In this document: positions 32,745 through 44,784 of the stretch, piece by piece
Numbering within the stretch: the first letter of the stretch is position 1
Layout of the letters: each line of letters opens with the position of its first letter
Translations under genes and position numbers: made by a program
NCBI GenBank assembly: GCA_958298945.1
Contig: OY282606.1
Span: 52,403,920 to 52,467,919 of the forward strand
Origin: Atherix ibis
Lineage: Eukaryota; Arthropoda; Insecta; Diptera; Athericidae
Direction: 5' to 3'
DNA: 64,000 nucleotides
Notes under the pieces: model-generated
Seen by the model: only the letters and a program-made list of their open reading frames with translations
Databases searched by the model: none
Told to the model about the DNA's origin: nothing

Positions 32745-35030
32745 TTGGGAAAAAGTTAAGAAAAATAAGGGAAAATTGAGAGAAAAATTATGGAAAAATT
32801 AGGAAAAAGTTAAGAAAAATCTAGAAAATTAAAACTCGGGAAATATTAAGGAAACTGGGATAAAAAGTTGAGATAAATCTAAGAATAAATTGAGAAAAAT
32901 TAAGAAAATAATTTAGAAAAGTTTGCGGAAAAATAAAGGAAAAAATTGAAGAAAACGTAAGTAAAAATTAAGGAAATATTAAAGAACAGTTAACGAAAAA
33001 TTGAGGAAAACTTCAGGAAAAATTAGGAAAAAATAAAGGAAAAGTTAGAGAAAAATTTAGAAAAAATTAAGGAACAATAAAGTAGCAATTAAAGAACAAC
33101 CGTGGGAAAACTTAAGGAAATATTAGATAAACATTAAATAAAATTAAGTAAAAATTAGGAAGAAATTAAGGAAAAATAAAGTAAAAATTATGGCAAAATT
33201 AGAGTACCATTAAAAAAAAACAAGGAACAATTGAGTATAAAAATAAAGAAAATAATAATTAAAATTTATGCAAAAAAGTAGGTAAAAATTAAGGAAAAAT
33301 CAAGAAAAATGTAACGAAAAATTGACGAAATATTAAACAAATATTAAGGAATAATTTGGGAAAAGTTGGGAGAAAATAATGGAAAGTTTGCAGAAAACTA
33401 AAGAATAAATTTGGAAAAATCTTAGAATAATTAAGGAAGAATTCTGAAAAAATTAAGGAAAAATTAAGAACAAATTCCTCAAATTAAGAAAAAATTAAAG
33501 GAAAACCATTTAAAACGCAAAGACAAATTTAAAAAACATTAAGGAAAAATTAAAGAAAAATGAAGTTAAAAGTTAGGAAAAAATAAGGAAAAATTAACAA
33601 AAAATTAAGAAAACATTAGGGAAAAATTAAGGACAAATTAAAGAAAAATTAAGGAAAAATTAACAAAAAATTAAGAGAAAACCATTTAAAAGACAAAGAA
33701 AAATTTAGAAAACATTAAGGAAAAATTAAAGAAAAATTAAGGAAAAATTACGAAGAAAATGAGGAAAAATTGAGAAAAAATGCAAGAGAAATTAAGAAAA
33801 TATTAAGAAAACTTAAGAAAAATCTAAGGAAAAATTAAGAACAAATTAAGAAAAAGTTAGTGAAAAATTATAGAAAAAATAAGGAAAAATTAAGGAAAAA
33901 TTAAGAACAAATGCAGGAAAAATTAAAAGAAAGTTAAGGAAAAAGTTAGGAAAAATCAAGGAAAATTTTAGGCAAATCTAAGGAAAAATTAAGAACAAAT
34001 TAAGAAAAAATTAATGAAACCTTAAGGAAAATCTACGAAAAAATAAATGAAAAATTGAGCAAAAATTAAGGAAAAATTAGGAAAATATTAAGGAAAAATT
34101 TAAGGAAAAATTAAAGAAAAATTAAGGAAAAATTAGGAAAAATTAAGAAAAAAATAAGAAAAAATTAGGAAAAAATGCAGTAAAAATTAAGAAAATATTA
34201 AGGAAAAATTAAGAGAAAATTAAGGAAAAAGTTAAGAAAAATCAAGGAAAATTTAAGAAAATATTAAGGAAAAATTTAAGGAAAAATTAAAGAAAAATTA
34301 AGGAAAAATTGAGAAGAAATGAAGGTAAAATTAAGAAAATATTAGAGAAAAATTTAAGGAAAAATTAAAGAAAAATTAAGGAAAAATTGAGAAAAAATGA
34401 AGGAAAAGTTAAGAAAATATTAGAGAAAAATTTAAGGAAAAATTAAAGAAAAATTAAGGAAAAATTAAGGAAAAATTAAGGAAAAATTACGAAAAAAATG
34501 CAGGAGAAAATAATAAAATATTAAGGAAAACTTGTGGAAAATCTAAGGAAAAATTAAAAACAAATTAAGGAAAAATGAATGAAAATTTAAAGAAAAATAG
34601 AGGAAAAACTAAGAAGAGCTTCCGGTAAAATTAAGGAAAAATTAAGGAAAGTTAAGGAAAAATTATATGGAAAAATTATGGAAAAATTATGGAAAAATTA
34701 ATGATAATTTTGGGAAAAATTACTGAAAAATTAAAAAAAATTATAGAAAAATTAGAAAAAATTAAGGAACAATAATGTAAGAACATTTCTCGAAAAGATA
34801 TACAACAAATAAAGATGTTAATACAGAAAAGAAAGTTTATGTATAATTTAAGAATAACCGCAAAAAACTGTCGAAAAATTTGAGAAAACTTGAGGAAAAT
34901 AACACAAAAATACGGAAAAAAATTGAGGAGAATTTGATGAAAATTTTAAGAAAATTTGAGAAAAAAGCAAAAAAAAACGGGAACATTTAAAAAAAATAAG
35001 TAAAAATTATGAAAAATTAAGGAAAATATA
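32745..35030. repeat. Purine-rich satellite-like array, 11 bp period
   Basis: About 2.3 kb made almost wholly of degenerate copies of TTAAGGAAAAA on the plus strand. C is nearly absent. Higher-order copies are visible: the phrase GAAAACCATTTAAAA at 33501 recurs at 33677, and ATTAAGGAAAAATTTAAGG at 34087 recurs at 34263; both offsets are 176 bases, which is 16 times 11. A 78-base period follows at 34263, 34341 and 34419. The A-tracts recur about once per helical turn, which is known to bend DNA. No coding potential. Confidence 0.93.
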
Positions 35031-36659
35031 GAAATAAATGAGAGAGAAATAGTTATAAAATTTCACCAGAACGTTTTGCATTTATTGAAGAAAATTTGAA
35101 AAAAAAGAAGAAAAAAATGCCATGGAAACCCAGGACAACTTTGGCTACACTTAAAAGATAATTCGTCTATTTTCACTAGCAAAACAAAGCGCATATTTTC
35201 AGTTTCGCTAAATATAAATTTTTATTTCTATCTATGGAATGGCCACCAGCCTTGCCAGTGTTAAAGGGCATCTAGCTACTTATGATGGTGGCAGTTTTTT
35301 TTGGATCACCCCTCACAGACAAAATTAACAAATATGGACATGAAAAAATACTCCTTTTTACCAATGACATTTTCAGGAAAAGTTTCAGGAATTCAAAAAA
35401 TTTCAATTCAACAGAGTTTAGGTATTTTAAATAAATCGAAAATATGTTAATGCAAATTAAATGGTTCAAAAACAAAGAAAATATTTTTACAAGGAAAACA
35501 CTGGTAAATTTTTGGAAATCTAAATTTTTTTTTTAAATTAAAAATAGAACAAAATCAAAACTGATTTTTTCATAAATGTAAATTTTAATTTTACATTGAA
35601 AGGCAAATAATTTGTAAAAAAAAAAATACGTTCAAATAAAATAAAAGAAAAGTTAAAAAATGTAGGAATAATAATAAAATTGTTGTTGGTTAGGCTGTTT
35701 AAAAAAAAAAAGATTTTTCTAAAAAAAAAATTGAGGAAAAAAAAATCAAAAATGTTGAAGCTTAAACGTGAGCATAATTTTTGTTATCGAAAATAAATAA
35801 AAACAGGCAATAATGGAGGGCGCCACTGATCATAAATATGCACGGGTGGATGGTATTTGTGGGAACTAATCTCTACAAAAGAAATTAAAGTAAAATTTTT
35901 GACGGTGAAAGAGGGTAGATTCGGAGTTTGGCTGTTAAGCCTTCCAAAAAATATGGTACAGAAAATTTGGAAATTTCTTTTAAAAAATCTAGAAAATAGG
36001 TACAGGAGCAAAAACAAGTCTAATTGGTAAGAAAAATCAAGTTTTTTCTGGACTTTGGGTTGATTAGGTTTTCTTGCCGATCACCTGGCCAGGCTTTAAT
36101 GATTTCTTCAATGAAGAAGAATAAAAAAACAAGCATGGTTGAGATATAAGGAATCCTAAAAGGAAACAATAGAAAAAAACGTGTTTCGGGTTTATACGAG
36201 AAGCCATAAATCGATGTGTTTGGTCCCAATTAGGAAAGCCGAACATAGAATTAAGCGATGTTTTTAAACAAACGAGAATCGTTTCGGAAATGAGTTTCGA
36301 AAACGAAAATTCGAAGTTGAATGCCACCGAACCTTACCTTACCAATTGGAATTGATAAATTTGGATTCATATTCTTTATTTGGCAAAAGTTTCTTACATT
36401 TTCTATTTGTGAGTTTTTTCTCAAAAAGAAGATAAAACCGGAATTCCGGCATAGAAAAAAAATCCTTCAAAATTAAAAAAAAAAAAAAAATTCACAAAAG
36501 TTAATAAATAAAAATTTAAAAAAAAAACAACAAATTATCAAAAAAAAAAAATTCTAAATAACCGGTTTTGTGGAATTATTGAAAGAAAAAAGTTTTTATA
36601 ACAAAAATTATGTAAAAACCAAAACAAACGAAAATTTCGTTTGGAAAATAGCTCAACAG
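35031..36659. other. AT-rich noncoding stretch
   Basis: Mostly A/T-rich, with a more mixed part at 35.8-36.35 kb. Overlapping minus-strand frames at 35784-36327 have no recognisable motif. A minus-strand double donor-like GGTAAGGTAAGG lies near 36334-36345, but no clear exon precedes it. Confidence 0.5.
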
Positions 36660-37050
36660 AGACACTGGTTCTTGCTCGAAGTTGGTCGGTCGTCAACGGA
36701 AAATTCCGCTTTTCAGTGGTGGCTGGACTAACCAACTAGATGAATCCGTATCCCAATTTGAACTGAAATCGCACGTTGCGTTCGAATCGGAATCGACTCT
36801 CAGTTCCTGAAGGCACGCACACCACCGCACCGAGAGCGAATGGTATGGTGTGAGTGAGAGCCGAACTGCGGGTGCGGTTGTATTGGAGAGCAGCGCTGCA
36901 ACTGTATTCGTATTGGATGTGCTTTCCAACCAGACCGTCCTAGTTCGGTTAGTGGTGGGTAGATGGTGCTCACCCGAACGGTTGGCGCTTTCGCTAGAAG
37001 CGTCTCGACTAAATTCGGTTTTCTTTCAATTTTTCTTCGGTTTTTGTCTG
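36660..37050. other. GC-rich, CG-containing island, promoter-like
   Basis: This block is rich in CG and G/C words and flanked by very AT-rich DNA. It has a TCAGTT initiator-like word near 36799 and GAGTGAGAG near 36851. After 37020 the sequence becomes T-rich like an insect 5' leader or intron. Open frames on both strands (36693-36929 minus, 36850-37149 plus) lack recognisable domains, and the minus one has no ATG start. A promoter and first noncoding exon fit best, but the direction is unclear. Confidence 0.35.
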
Positions 37051-37551
37051 GCGTTCAATTTTTTGTTTCAATTTTTCTTTGCTTTGCCGGCTCGCAAAGC
37101 AAATCAAATTACTTTTTCTTTTTTTTTTGTAAAGAAAATTATTTATTAACCGGAAATGGAAAATTTTTACTAATCGAAATTATAACGTGAACATTTTCAT
37201 GTGTGATTTTTTTTCCATCTGTTTTGTTTTTGCTTCACATCAAAAATAATTTCTTTTTGTTATTTAAGAAAACTCCACGAATTTTTTTTCCTTATCAAGT
37301 CGAAATTCATCTATTCCATCGAAATCCCCCCTCCTCTTTACGTCCTTAAATAATTTGTCATAAATGTTTGTTAAATTAATTCGATTTGCTTGCCATTTTA
37401 AAAGCTAGACATTTTTTTTGGAAAATTTCCATTTAGATTTGCGACTAATTTTCAAATTTTTTAAAATTTCTCTCAGTTTTTTTTCTTTTAGTTGCTTTTT
37501 ATTAACAATATTTTCGATTCATCAAATTTTTAGCATAAATAGAATTTTTCT
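37051..37551. other. AT-rich noncoding stretch
   Basis: T-rich low-complexity DNA. No gene or repeat is supported. Confidence 0.6.
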
Positions 37552-38060
37552 GGACAAAAATCAACATCAAATTTGCTCGAGAGTGAGCAAAATTTTTTTT
37601 ATCAAATTATATATGTACTTTTTTGCAAAGTTTACAACATATTTTTAAGTAAATTAATCGAAAAAATTAAATTTAAGATTTAAAATTTTGGCAAATTGAA
37701 CGAAAATAAAAAAGGCAAGTAAAACATGCCCATTGCCGGCATGTGAGCAATTTTGATAAAAGAAAATTATAACAAAAACGCTTACATCGAATTAATGCCA
37801 AAGTTCACTAATCAATAATTTACTTTGATATATTTAAGGGACAAAAATCAACATCAAATTTGCTCGAGAGTGAGCAAAATTTTTTATCATCTTATATATT
37901 TAGTTTTTAGCAAATTTCACGTAAAATATAATAATTTTTTTTAATTAATAGAAGAAATAAAATTTAAGATTCAAAATGTTGACAAATTGAACGAAAATAT
38001 TAAAGGAAATTGCTGGCATTTGAGCAATTTTGATAAAAGAAAACTATAAAAAAAATGCTC
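37552..38060. repeat. Tandem duplication, unit about 287 bp
   Basis: GGACAAAAATCAACATCAAA followed by TTTGCTCGAGAGTGAGCAAA begins at 37552 and again at 37839. Similarity continues through AAATTGAACGAAAATA and GAGCAATTTTGATAAAAGAA. The copies have diverged by substitutions and indels in between, and the second is shorter. Each unit contains the inverted word TTTGCTCGAGAGTGAGCAAA. Confidence 0.85.
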
Positions 38061-38129
38061 GTAAAAACATTGTAAAAATGCTGCTTTAAAAAAATTAACA
38101 AAATAAAAACAAAATACTAAAAATAAAAT

Positions 38130-39760
38130 TGGCTGAATTCTGAGCATTTTAGTGTCAGTTTTTGCTTGTACCTAAGTGTGGCTAAGAAAATCGCACTAGA
38201 ATTACATTCAAAATTAGTATAGAAATTTCAGAAAAGTTACAGTCAAAAACATACTTTTGTTATGATGGGCTCTTATTAGATCCCGTGTAGGAAAAATACA
38301 AATTGAGCATTTTTGTAAAGAACAAATAAATTGCAAAAAACCGAAGTGTGCGAATGGCTACTCATTTCTAGGCTGGTTTTATAGAGCATTTTCTGTGTAG
38401 TTTTTGACTAACTAAGATAGCCTTGGATAGATAACAAATAATAAACTTTACTGATGGCTGAGCATTTCTAAAAAAAATTAACTTTATAAAATTATCATCG
38501 AAAAAGATTCAAAAAAAATATAAAAACTTTTTAAAAAAGGATATTTTTTTAATTATATTTTGCTGACGCCTAAGCATGTTTTTCATGCGTTTCAATACAG
38601 TTTTACACTAAGCTACCAAAATACTGCAGGTCCTTATTCAATAACTCACGAAAAAATAAAACGTGACTATATAAAATTTGCTGATGTCTAAGCATTTCTT
38701 TATAAATTGTGTTCAATATTAATTTTTACTATGATCCAATCAGATATAAAAGGAAAATCACTCGATGGTAATTTTTCCAAAGAAAATATACAAAAAACTT
38801 TAAATTGCTGATGTCTGAGCATTTCTTTGCTGATTTTGTAGAATATTTTTTTTGTGTCCGACCAAAATTATAAATATTTCAGCCGCTAATAACAGAAGAA
38901 AAATAAGGAACTAATAATTGCTCATGATTGAGCAATATTATTTTAGACTGATGTCTGAGCATAGAACTAAAGACAACTTTTACTATTAGCAATAAAAACT
39001 ATTTTGAAAAAGAACATGACATGTGCGGAAAAATTAAACAATTCAAAAATGTTGGTATACGAGCAATTCTATGCTGCTATTTTGTGCTAACGTTTGCAGG
39101 CAAAAAATCTCGATAATATTTAGTGCTGACCTTTGTAGGTAAGAAATTTCTGTAAATAATAAAAATTTAAAAAAATAAAAGGCAAACATTTATTTTGGTG
39201 ATAGCTTAGCCTTTTGGTTAGATAATGCTAATCTCTGAGCATTTTTACGCCATTTTCGCAGAAATAAAAACAAAAAATTGCTGAGGTTTGAGCAGTTCTG
39301 TATAGATTTAAGCTCATGATTGTACTAATATAATAATTTTTCTAATGGCTTTGCGCACATATGCAAATTTTTTTTTATATGAACAAAATGATTTTAATAG
39401 AAAAATTAGCTCAACGAAAAAAATTACAATAAAATTGTTGCTAACGATTGAGCAATTGCACTCAATTTTTGATAGACACTTGTAGATTATTTTTATTAAG
39501 TATTAAAGTATTTTGTATAAATGTTCAAAATAATACAAAAAATTTGTAGTCCCTACCAATTACAAAAACATGAAATGTGATTGCAAAAGTCAATAATGCT
39601 CGTTTCTAAATAGTTTCTATTTTTTGTCAATTTAGCTAAGCATATAAGCTAAAAGCACTTTAATTTTTAAATTAAAACAATTTTAAAGACAAAAATTGAA
39701 TACGCAAGCAAAACCAAAAATTTGCTGATGTCTGAGCATTTCTAGATAGTTTTTATGGAC
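38130..39760. repeat. Decayed tandem array marked by GCTGATGTCTGAGCATTTCT
   Basis: The phrase or close variants start at 38132, 38451, 38562, 38680, 38807, 38947, 39227, 39280, 39440 and 39723. Typical spacings are 111-140 bases or about twice that. The DNA between the phrases is AT-rich and barely alignable by eye. The pattern fits an old tandem array of units about 110-140 bases long in which one segment has changed least. Open frames here are short and meaningless. Confidence 0.7.
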
Positions 39761-41463
39761 AATAATTTTTGTTTATTTTGTTTTTGATGAGTTGATCTTG
39801 GGAATTTCATCATTAATTGAATAAAAGAAAGATAAATGGCACAAATGTTTCACCATTTATTGTATTTGTGGCTTTGTGCTCAGGCCAGAGCATGAAAAAA
39901 TTTTAGTAAGCAAAAATTCATATACAAAATAGAAAAATTTTGATTTAACGAATTTGAATATTAATTTTTTTTTTAGCACTGAGCATTTTAAATATTTTTT
40001 TATTGAGCATTTTTGGACTGTCCTCTTGAGCAGTTATTCTGAATTTGGCTGATCAGAGTCCAATCGAAATTATATTTCCTAATAAATAAAAAATTATTAA
40101 AGATAAAATAAAACCACAAGCCTTCTGTTTGCTAAAAACTAAGCATTTTTTGCTGCTTTTTGAAAATGATCAGTCATAAGCAAATTATGATGTTGTCTTT
40201 ATTGAAAAATATTTTTTGTTGGTATTGAAAAATATTTTTTTTATTGATGAATAAAAATGTAAAAAACCAAAATTATGATTAAAGGTCAGCGTTGCTCATG
40301 TACTCTCTTTGGTGTGGTGAGAAGAGGTATTATCTGTGGCGCTCACAAACTTGATTTTTAGAGGAGTAAACTTTGAAATACTTTTTCTCATTGATTTTAA
40401 AGAAACTGAAATTTTTTTGTACTTTTTTTTGTAAAAATTGCTAGACCGAATCTGGTGGTCAGGTAGAAATGACAAAAAAATTTTGGATTTGTAATTTTTT
40501 GACTTATGGTCAATAACAGAATCAAGCCAATTTGTAGTTTTGCTCATAAAAATTTTCCTAATGGGACCATTAATTTTCTTTACGAAATATCTGAAAAAAA
40601 TATTTGTAAAAAAAAATTTGGACGATCATTAAAATTTGCAACAAATTTTACTGTAAATTTACTCGAAACAGCATCGAGCATTTTTTCCGCTTCTTTAATT
40701 TTTACACATCGACTGCTCCGAATGGAATAATGACCTACGCTTAGATGAGAGCTGATACGATTGAGTAAATTTTAGTATTTTTGATTTAGTTTTGGACTAT
40801 TAATTTTCTAGTGAGGAATTTTTCTAAGAAAAATCGCTCAACCAGAAGCACACAAATTTGTTCTTAACGCTTAGAAATTGTTTGAGGTGTTACGGCTTTT
40901 AATCAAATTTACAAAGAAAGAAGTTTAAAACTTTGAGAATATTTAAAAAGTTGTCCAGATTTTTCTTTTTTCTTTTGGTTCAAAAAACAAAACCAAAAAT
41001 TCAAAAAAAAAAAAACAAAACCAAAAGCTGATGTTGGAGATACTGTTACAGGGTGGGTATGCAAAAACTCAGCATTTGAACTGGTTTTATGTGAACTTTT
41101 TGAATAAGTAAGGAATTATTTCTATGTTGTTTGTTTTAAAAAGTCGGACTTGAGAAAAATTGTCAGAATAAATTGGATGTCGTCCTTCTTGTTGGTACAA
41201 AAGTAGGCAAAGAAATTCAACATATCAAAACTAAGGGTTTTCTGGTAAATGTGAATAAAAAAAATCGCAAAAAAGTTGGCCTATCTTTAAAATTCTGGTA
41301 ATAAAAACGTTATACATTTTTTTCTAAAAATTTTGATCATTTTTGGGAACTGCTTCTTGGCAAAATTAATTTTCAGAAATCGAGACCATCATTGAATGTT
41401 GTCTTTCTGTTTATTTAAAAAAGGCATTCTAAATTTTTTTTATCATATTTAAGGGGTTTTCAC
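39761..41463. other. AT-rich noncoding stretch
   Basis: Further isolated GAGCATTTT words at about 39977-40020 and 40140 suggest that the preceding array once extended here. Frames at 40296-40547 (minus) and 40506-40730 (plus) overlap and have no motif. No gene is supported. Confidence 0.5.
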
Positions 41464-41713
41464 GTTAAAACGAATTAAAAAATTTCGAAAAATTTGGACT
41501 ACCTTTGAAAGTTGGCTGATCGATTAAAATGAATTCCAACAATTGTTCGTTCATGTAAATGTGACTAAAAAAAAATTTCTTTGAAAATGTTAAAACGAAT
41601 TAAAAAATTTCGAAAAATTTGGACTACCTTTGAAAGTTGGCTGATCGATTAAAATGAATTCCAACAATTGTTCGTTCATGTAAATGTGACTAAAAAAAAA
41701 TTTCTTTGAAAAT
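41464..41713. repeat. Perfect 125 bp tandem duplication
   Basis: The unit starting GTTAAAACGAATTAAAAAAT at 41464 is repeated at 41589 with no difference that I can see. It lies inside the older TTTGGACCACCCTT-type array, whose period is similar, so it looks like a recent extra unit from unequal exchange or slippage. An assembly duplication is possible. Confidence 0.92.
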
Positions 41714-43640
41714 GTTTGTAGAAGCAAAAGTAAGGAAAGAAAAATTTTCAAAAAACTTAGACCACCCAAGAAAGTTTTATATTTTTTAATATCAAAGTGA
41801 ACAAAAACTATCAAAAAAATTTGGGCTGTCGTTAGAGACTTTGTTTTTTGTTACCTTAAAAACATGTAAATTTTTTTTATAAAATTTCGGCCACAAACTG
41901 GGTATAAGAAAATTTAGACATTCTACCTTAAAAAAAAAATTAAAACATCTCAACGCAACTGCTGGCTCATGTCTCAGACGCTTAACATTCAACCTCTTTT
42001 TACAGATGATTTTTGTATTATAAGAATTATCAAAAAAATTGGGACATTTTTGGAAAAAAGCATTTGTAGATGTGATGAAAAAATGAAGACGTCCTTCATG
42101 AGTTGCCTTTAATTATACTGAAATGAAGTCACCAAAAGTTACCAAAACTATTTAGCAATTTTTGAGAGTTTATTTCGATTTATACATTTAGTGATATAAA
42201 AGCAGATTAAAAAATTCACTAAAAATTTAGACATCTTTTGGAGTTGGTTTTTACTTAATAGAAAACGACAATATTAAAATTTATACCATCCTTGAAATTA
42301 GTTTTGTTCTTGTGCAAATTTATTAGTACATCAATAAGAATCGCCCCAAAAAATTTGGACAACTTAAAAAAATTAGGTTTGCTGCTGAACAAATGGATTG
42401 AAACAATTTTCTATTAATTTCAAATCATTCTGAAAATTGTTCTTTGTTAATTCTAAAAAATTTCCAGAAAAATTTGGACCACCCTTACAATTTTTTTTTT
42501 TTTGATTTCATAAATTAATACCAACTTTTTTAATTTTAAAATAATATCATTCTTAATAGTTTTTTTTTTATTTAAAAAAAAATCTAGAAAAATTTGGACC
42601 ACCCCTAAACGTTTTTTTATTGCTAAAAAATATAGATTAAAACATAAAATTGAAAAAAGCTTTCTTTTTGTTCAAAAAATTACCGGAAAAAATTTAGACC
42701 ACCCTTAAAATAAATTTAAAAATATATTGATCAGAAAATGTATTATTGAAATTTTCTTTTAATTAAGGAAATTTAAAATTTAAATTTTCTCTGTGTTTAT
42801 TCAAAAAGTTCCCGAAAGAATAATGATGATGAAAAAAGGAAAAAAATATTTGGGACCGTCCTTGCAAAAATAATTTTATGGATAAAAAAATGAATCAAAA
42901 AAAATTTCCTTTAACTTAAATTCATTATTGAACTAAGCCTTTTCTGGGCTCTTAAAAATAGAGCCCAGAAAAATTTTGGCCTACTCTTAAAACTTTCAAC
43001 GATAGGTCAATTTTTTTTTAGTTTTGTGTTACATTAACTAAAAATTACTGCCACAAATAATTAAAAGGATATTTTTTTTGGCTATTTTATATTAACTCAA
43101 ATAAATTCTGAACAATGGCCCAAATTTTTTGTCCCAGACAACTCTGATAAAACGTTTTTCTAAGGGTGTTCCTAATTTTTTTAAAGCTTCATTTTATGAA
43201 TGTTAAAATAAATAAACTATATTTTTCTTCAAATTTAATTCATTATTAAATGCAACCATTTTGCCTCTTCATTTAATGACTTAAAAGTGGAAAGTTGCGG
43301 TTTTTTAATTTCAAAAATTTCTGGGAAATTTTAGACGATCCTAAAAAGCCTTTTTTTTGTTGATGAAAAATAGATCAAAAAAATATATCTTGTAGTTAAA
43401 AATTCATTATTGAAATTAGCATTTTAGAAATAAATATCCAAAAAATTTTGACCATCCTTGAGAATTGATTTTTGTTTACTTGCAACTGGATCAAAAATTT
43501 CTCTAAAAATCCATAACATCATCTCTCGTTTATATCATAATAATTCTGCTAATTTTAAAAAATTAGGACCATCATTTTTAACGCATTATTTGTTAATGAA
43601 AAATCTAATTTAAAAATTTCACTAAAAATTAGGACCTCAG
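41490..43640. repeat. Decayed tandem array marked by ATTTGGACCACCCTT
   Basis: Variants of AAATTTGGACCACCCTT occur at about 41496, 41621, 41756, 42226, 42283, 42354, 42473, 42592, 42696, 42850, 42975, 43330, 43448 and 43565. Many spacings fall between 104 and 154 bases. Each phrase is usually preceded by poly-A and followed by a T-rich stretch. The array is old and contains both the 125 bp duplication and the left arm of the long inverted repeat. Confidence 0.7.
41830..42385 (+). repeat. Left arm of a long inverted repeat
   Basis: Reverse-complement similarity to 45443-46127 is clear in several blocks. GTCTCAGACGCTTAACATTC near 41975 pairs with the complement in GAATGTTAAGCGTCTGGGAC near 45799. 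The words GAGTTGGTTTTTACTTAATA near 42240 and CCCCAAAAAATTTGGACAAC near 42345 also have partners in the right arm. About 3 kb separates the arms. This arm is shorter because the right arm carries an insertion of about 170 bases. Confidence 0.85.
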
Positions 43641-44697
43641 TTCCAATATGAAAAATTACCAAATAAAATCTCCGTGATTCAAAAAATAGCCCAAAAAATT
43701 ACTATCAAATATAATTTAAGAAAATTTTTATTCCCTTAAATTTTAGACTATATTTCGTTAATGCAAAAATAAATTTAAAATAATTTCTTAGAAAAGTTTG
43801 AATATTTTTGAGAATTTCTTCTTTTACTTTATGTAAAACTGAAGTAAAAAAAAAATTACTCCGAAATTTCAATTAACTTTAAGAGCAAGTTTTTGTTCTT
43901 CTTCCTTTTTAGAAATAAATAATTTATACGTTCTCTGAGAGTTTCCTTCTGTTTACATCAGAATAAATTGAAAAATGTAAAACTATTCCTCAATGCTGCT
44001 TCTCGTTAACACTTAAAATTTATGCTCATTTTTTTAATATCTTATCCTTAATATCAGAAAAGCCTAGAAAAATTCATCAATAAAATAAATTTGAAATTAG
44101 AGAAGGAGAAAATTTACCCATCAAACATTAATATAAAATTTACCTTAAAAATATTTTGAATCCAAAAAGGATTTGAGAGAAATTTAATCCAAGAAACAGA
44201 AAAAAAAATCTGAGACAATGGGTACCTTAGTAAGGTTTTGGCTAAAAAAAAAAATAAAAATCAGGTGGAGATAAAATAACTACTCTAAGAATAGAAAAGA
44301 TTAGAATTTTTCTAGCTGGAATATAAAAAAAAGTCTTCTAAAAAAACTACCCTTTAAGTAATAATAAATAAGGCTTACAAGGTCTTAGAATTACCTCCGC
44401 TTTTGTGAAAAATTACCCTCCAACTGGTTTGGAAGAAAAATCGTTTTTTCGGTGATTTCGTATATTTTATTAATATTGGGGGCTATTCGGAATAAAGTTC
44501 TCTAGTATAACAGCAGCAAGTGGGCTTATAGCTAGTATACAAATGAATCTGAGTGAAAATAGGATGTATGGCAACCTGTTCCTTGGTGTCATGATATCCT
44601 AGCATTTAGTGTCCATTGTACTAATGTTACTGGAATTTATAGCAAACCAAAAACATTATACTGAAATGCAAGGCTTCAAGCGCCAATAACAACTAAT
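43641..44697. other. AT-rich noncoding stretch
   Basis: Continues the poly-A and poly-T style of the decayed array without clear phrase spacing. No gene is supported. Confidence 0.5.
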
Positions 44698-44784
44698 GCC
44701 ATCTAGCGACTAATCAGTAACAAACTGATTAGCCGCTAGATGGCTCTAGTTGTATTTGTAACAAACTGATTATCCGCTAGAAGG
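44698..44784. promoter_or_regulatory. Palindromic cluster of CTCF-like motifs
   Basis: GCCATCTAGCGA at 44698-44709 (a minus-strand motif) and CCGCTAGATGGC at 44733-44744 (plus) form the ends of an inverted repeat with arms of about 21 bases and one mismatch. A third, weaker copy, CCGCTAGAAGGA, is at 44773-44784. GTAACAAACTGATTA precedes both plus-strand copies, 41 bases apart. The core fits the known CTCF consensus CCASYAGRKGGC with one difference. CTCF is a zinc-finger architectural protein conserved in most insects. Binding here is inferred only. Confidence 0.45.

Noticed and set aside
32745..35030. CRISPR-like regular repeats
   Set aside because: Continuous 11-base tandem units without distinct spacers, in a eukaryotic context; this is a satellite-like array.
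36693..36929. Minus-strand Ser/Thr/Asn-rich frame in the GC-rich island
   Set aside because: No ATG start and no strong donor; the composition alone is not enough to call an exon.
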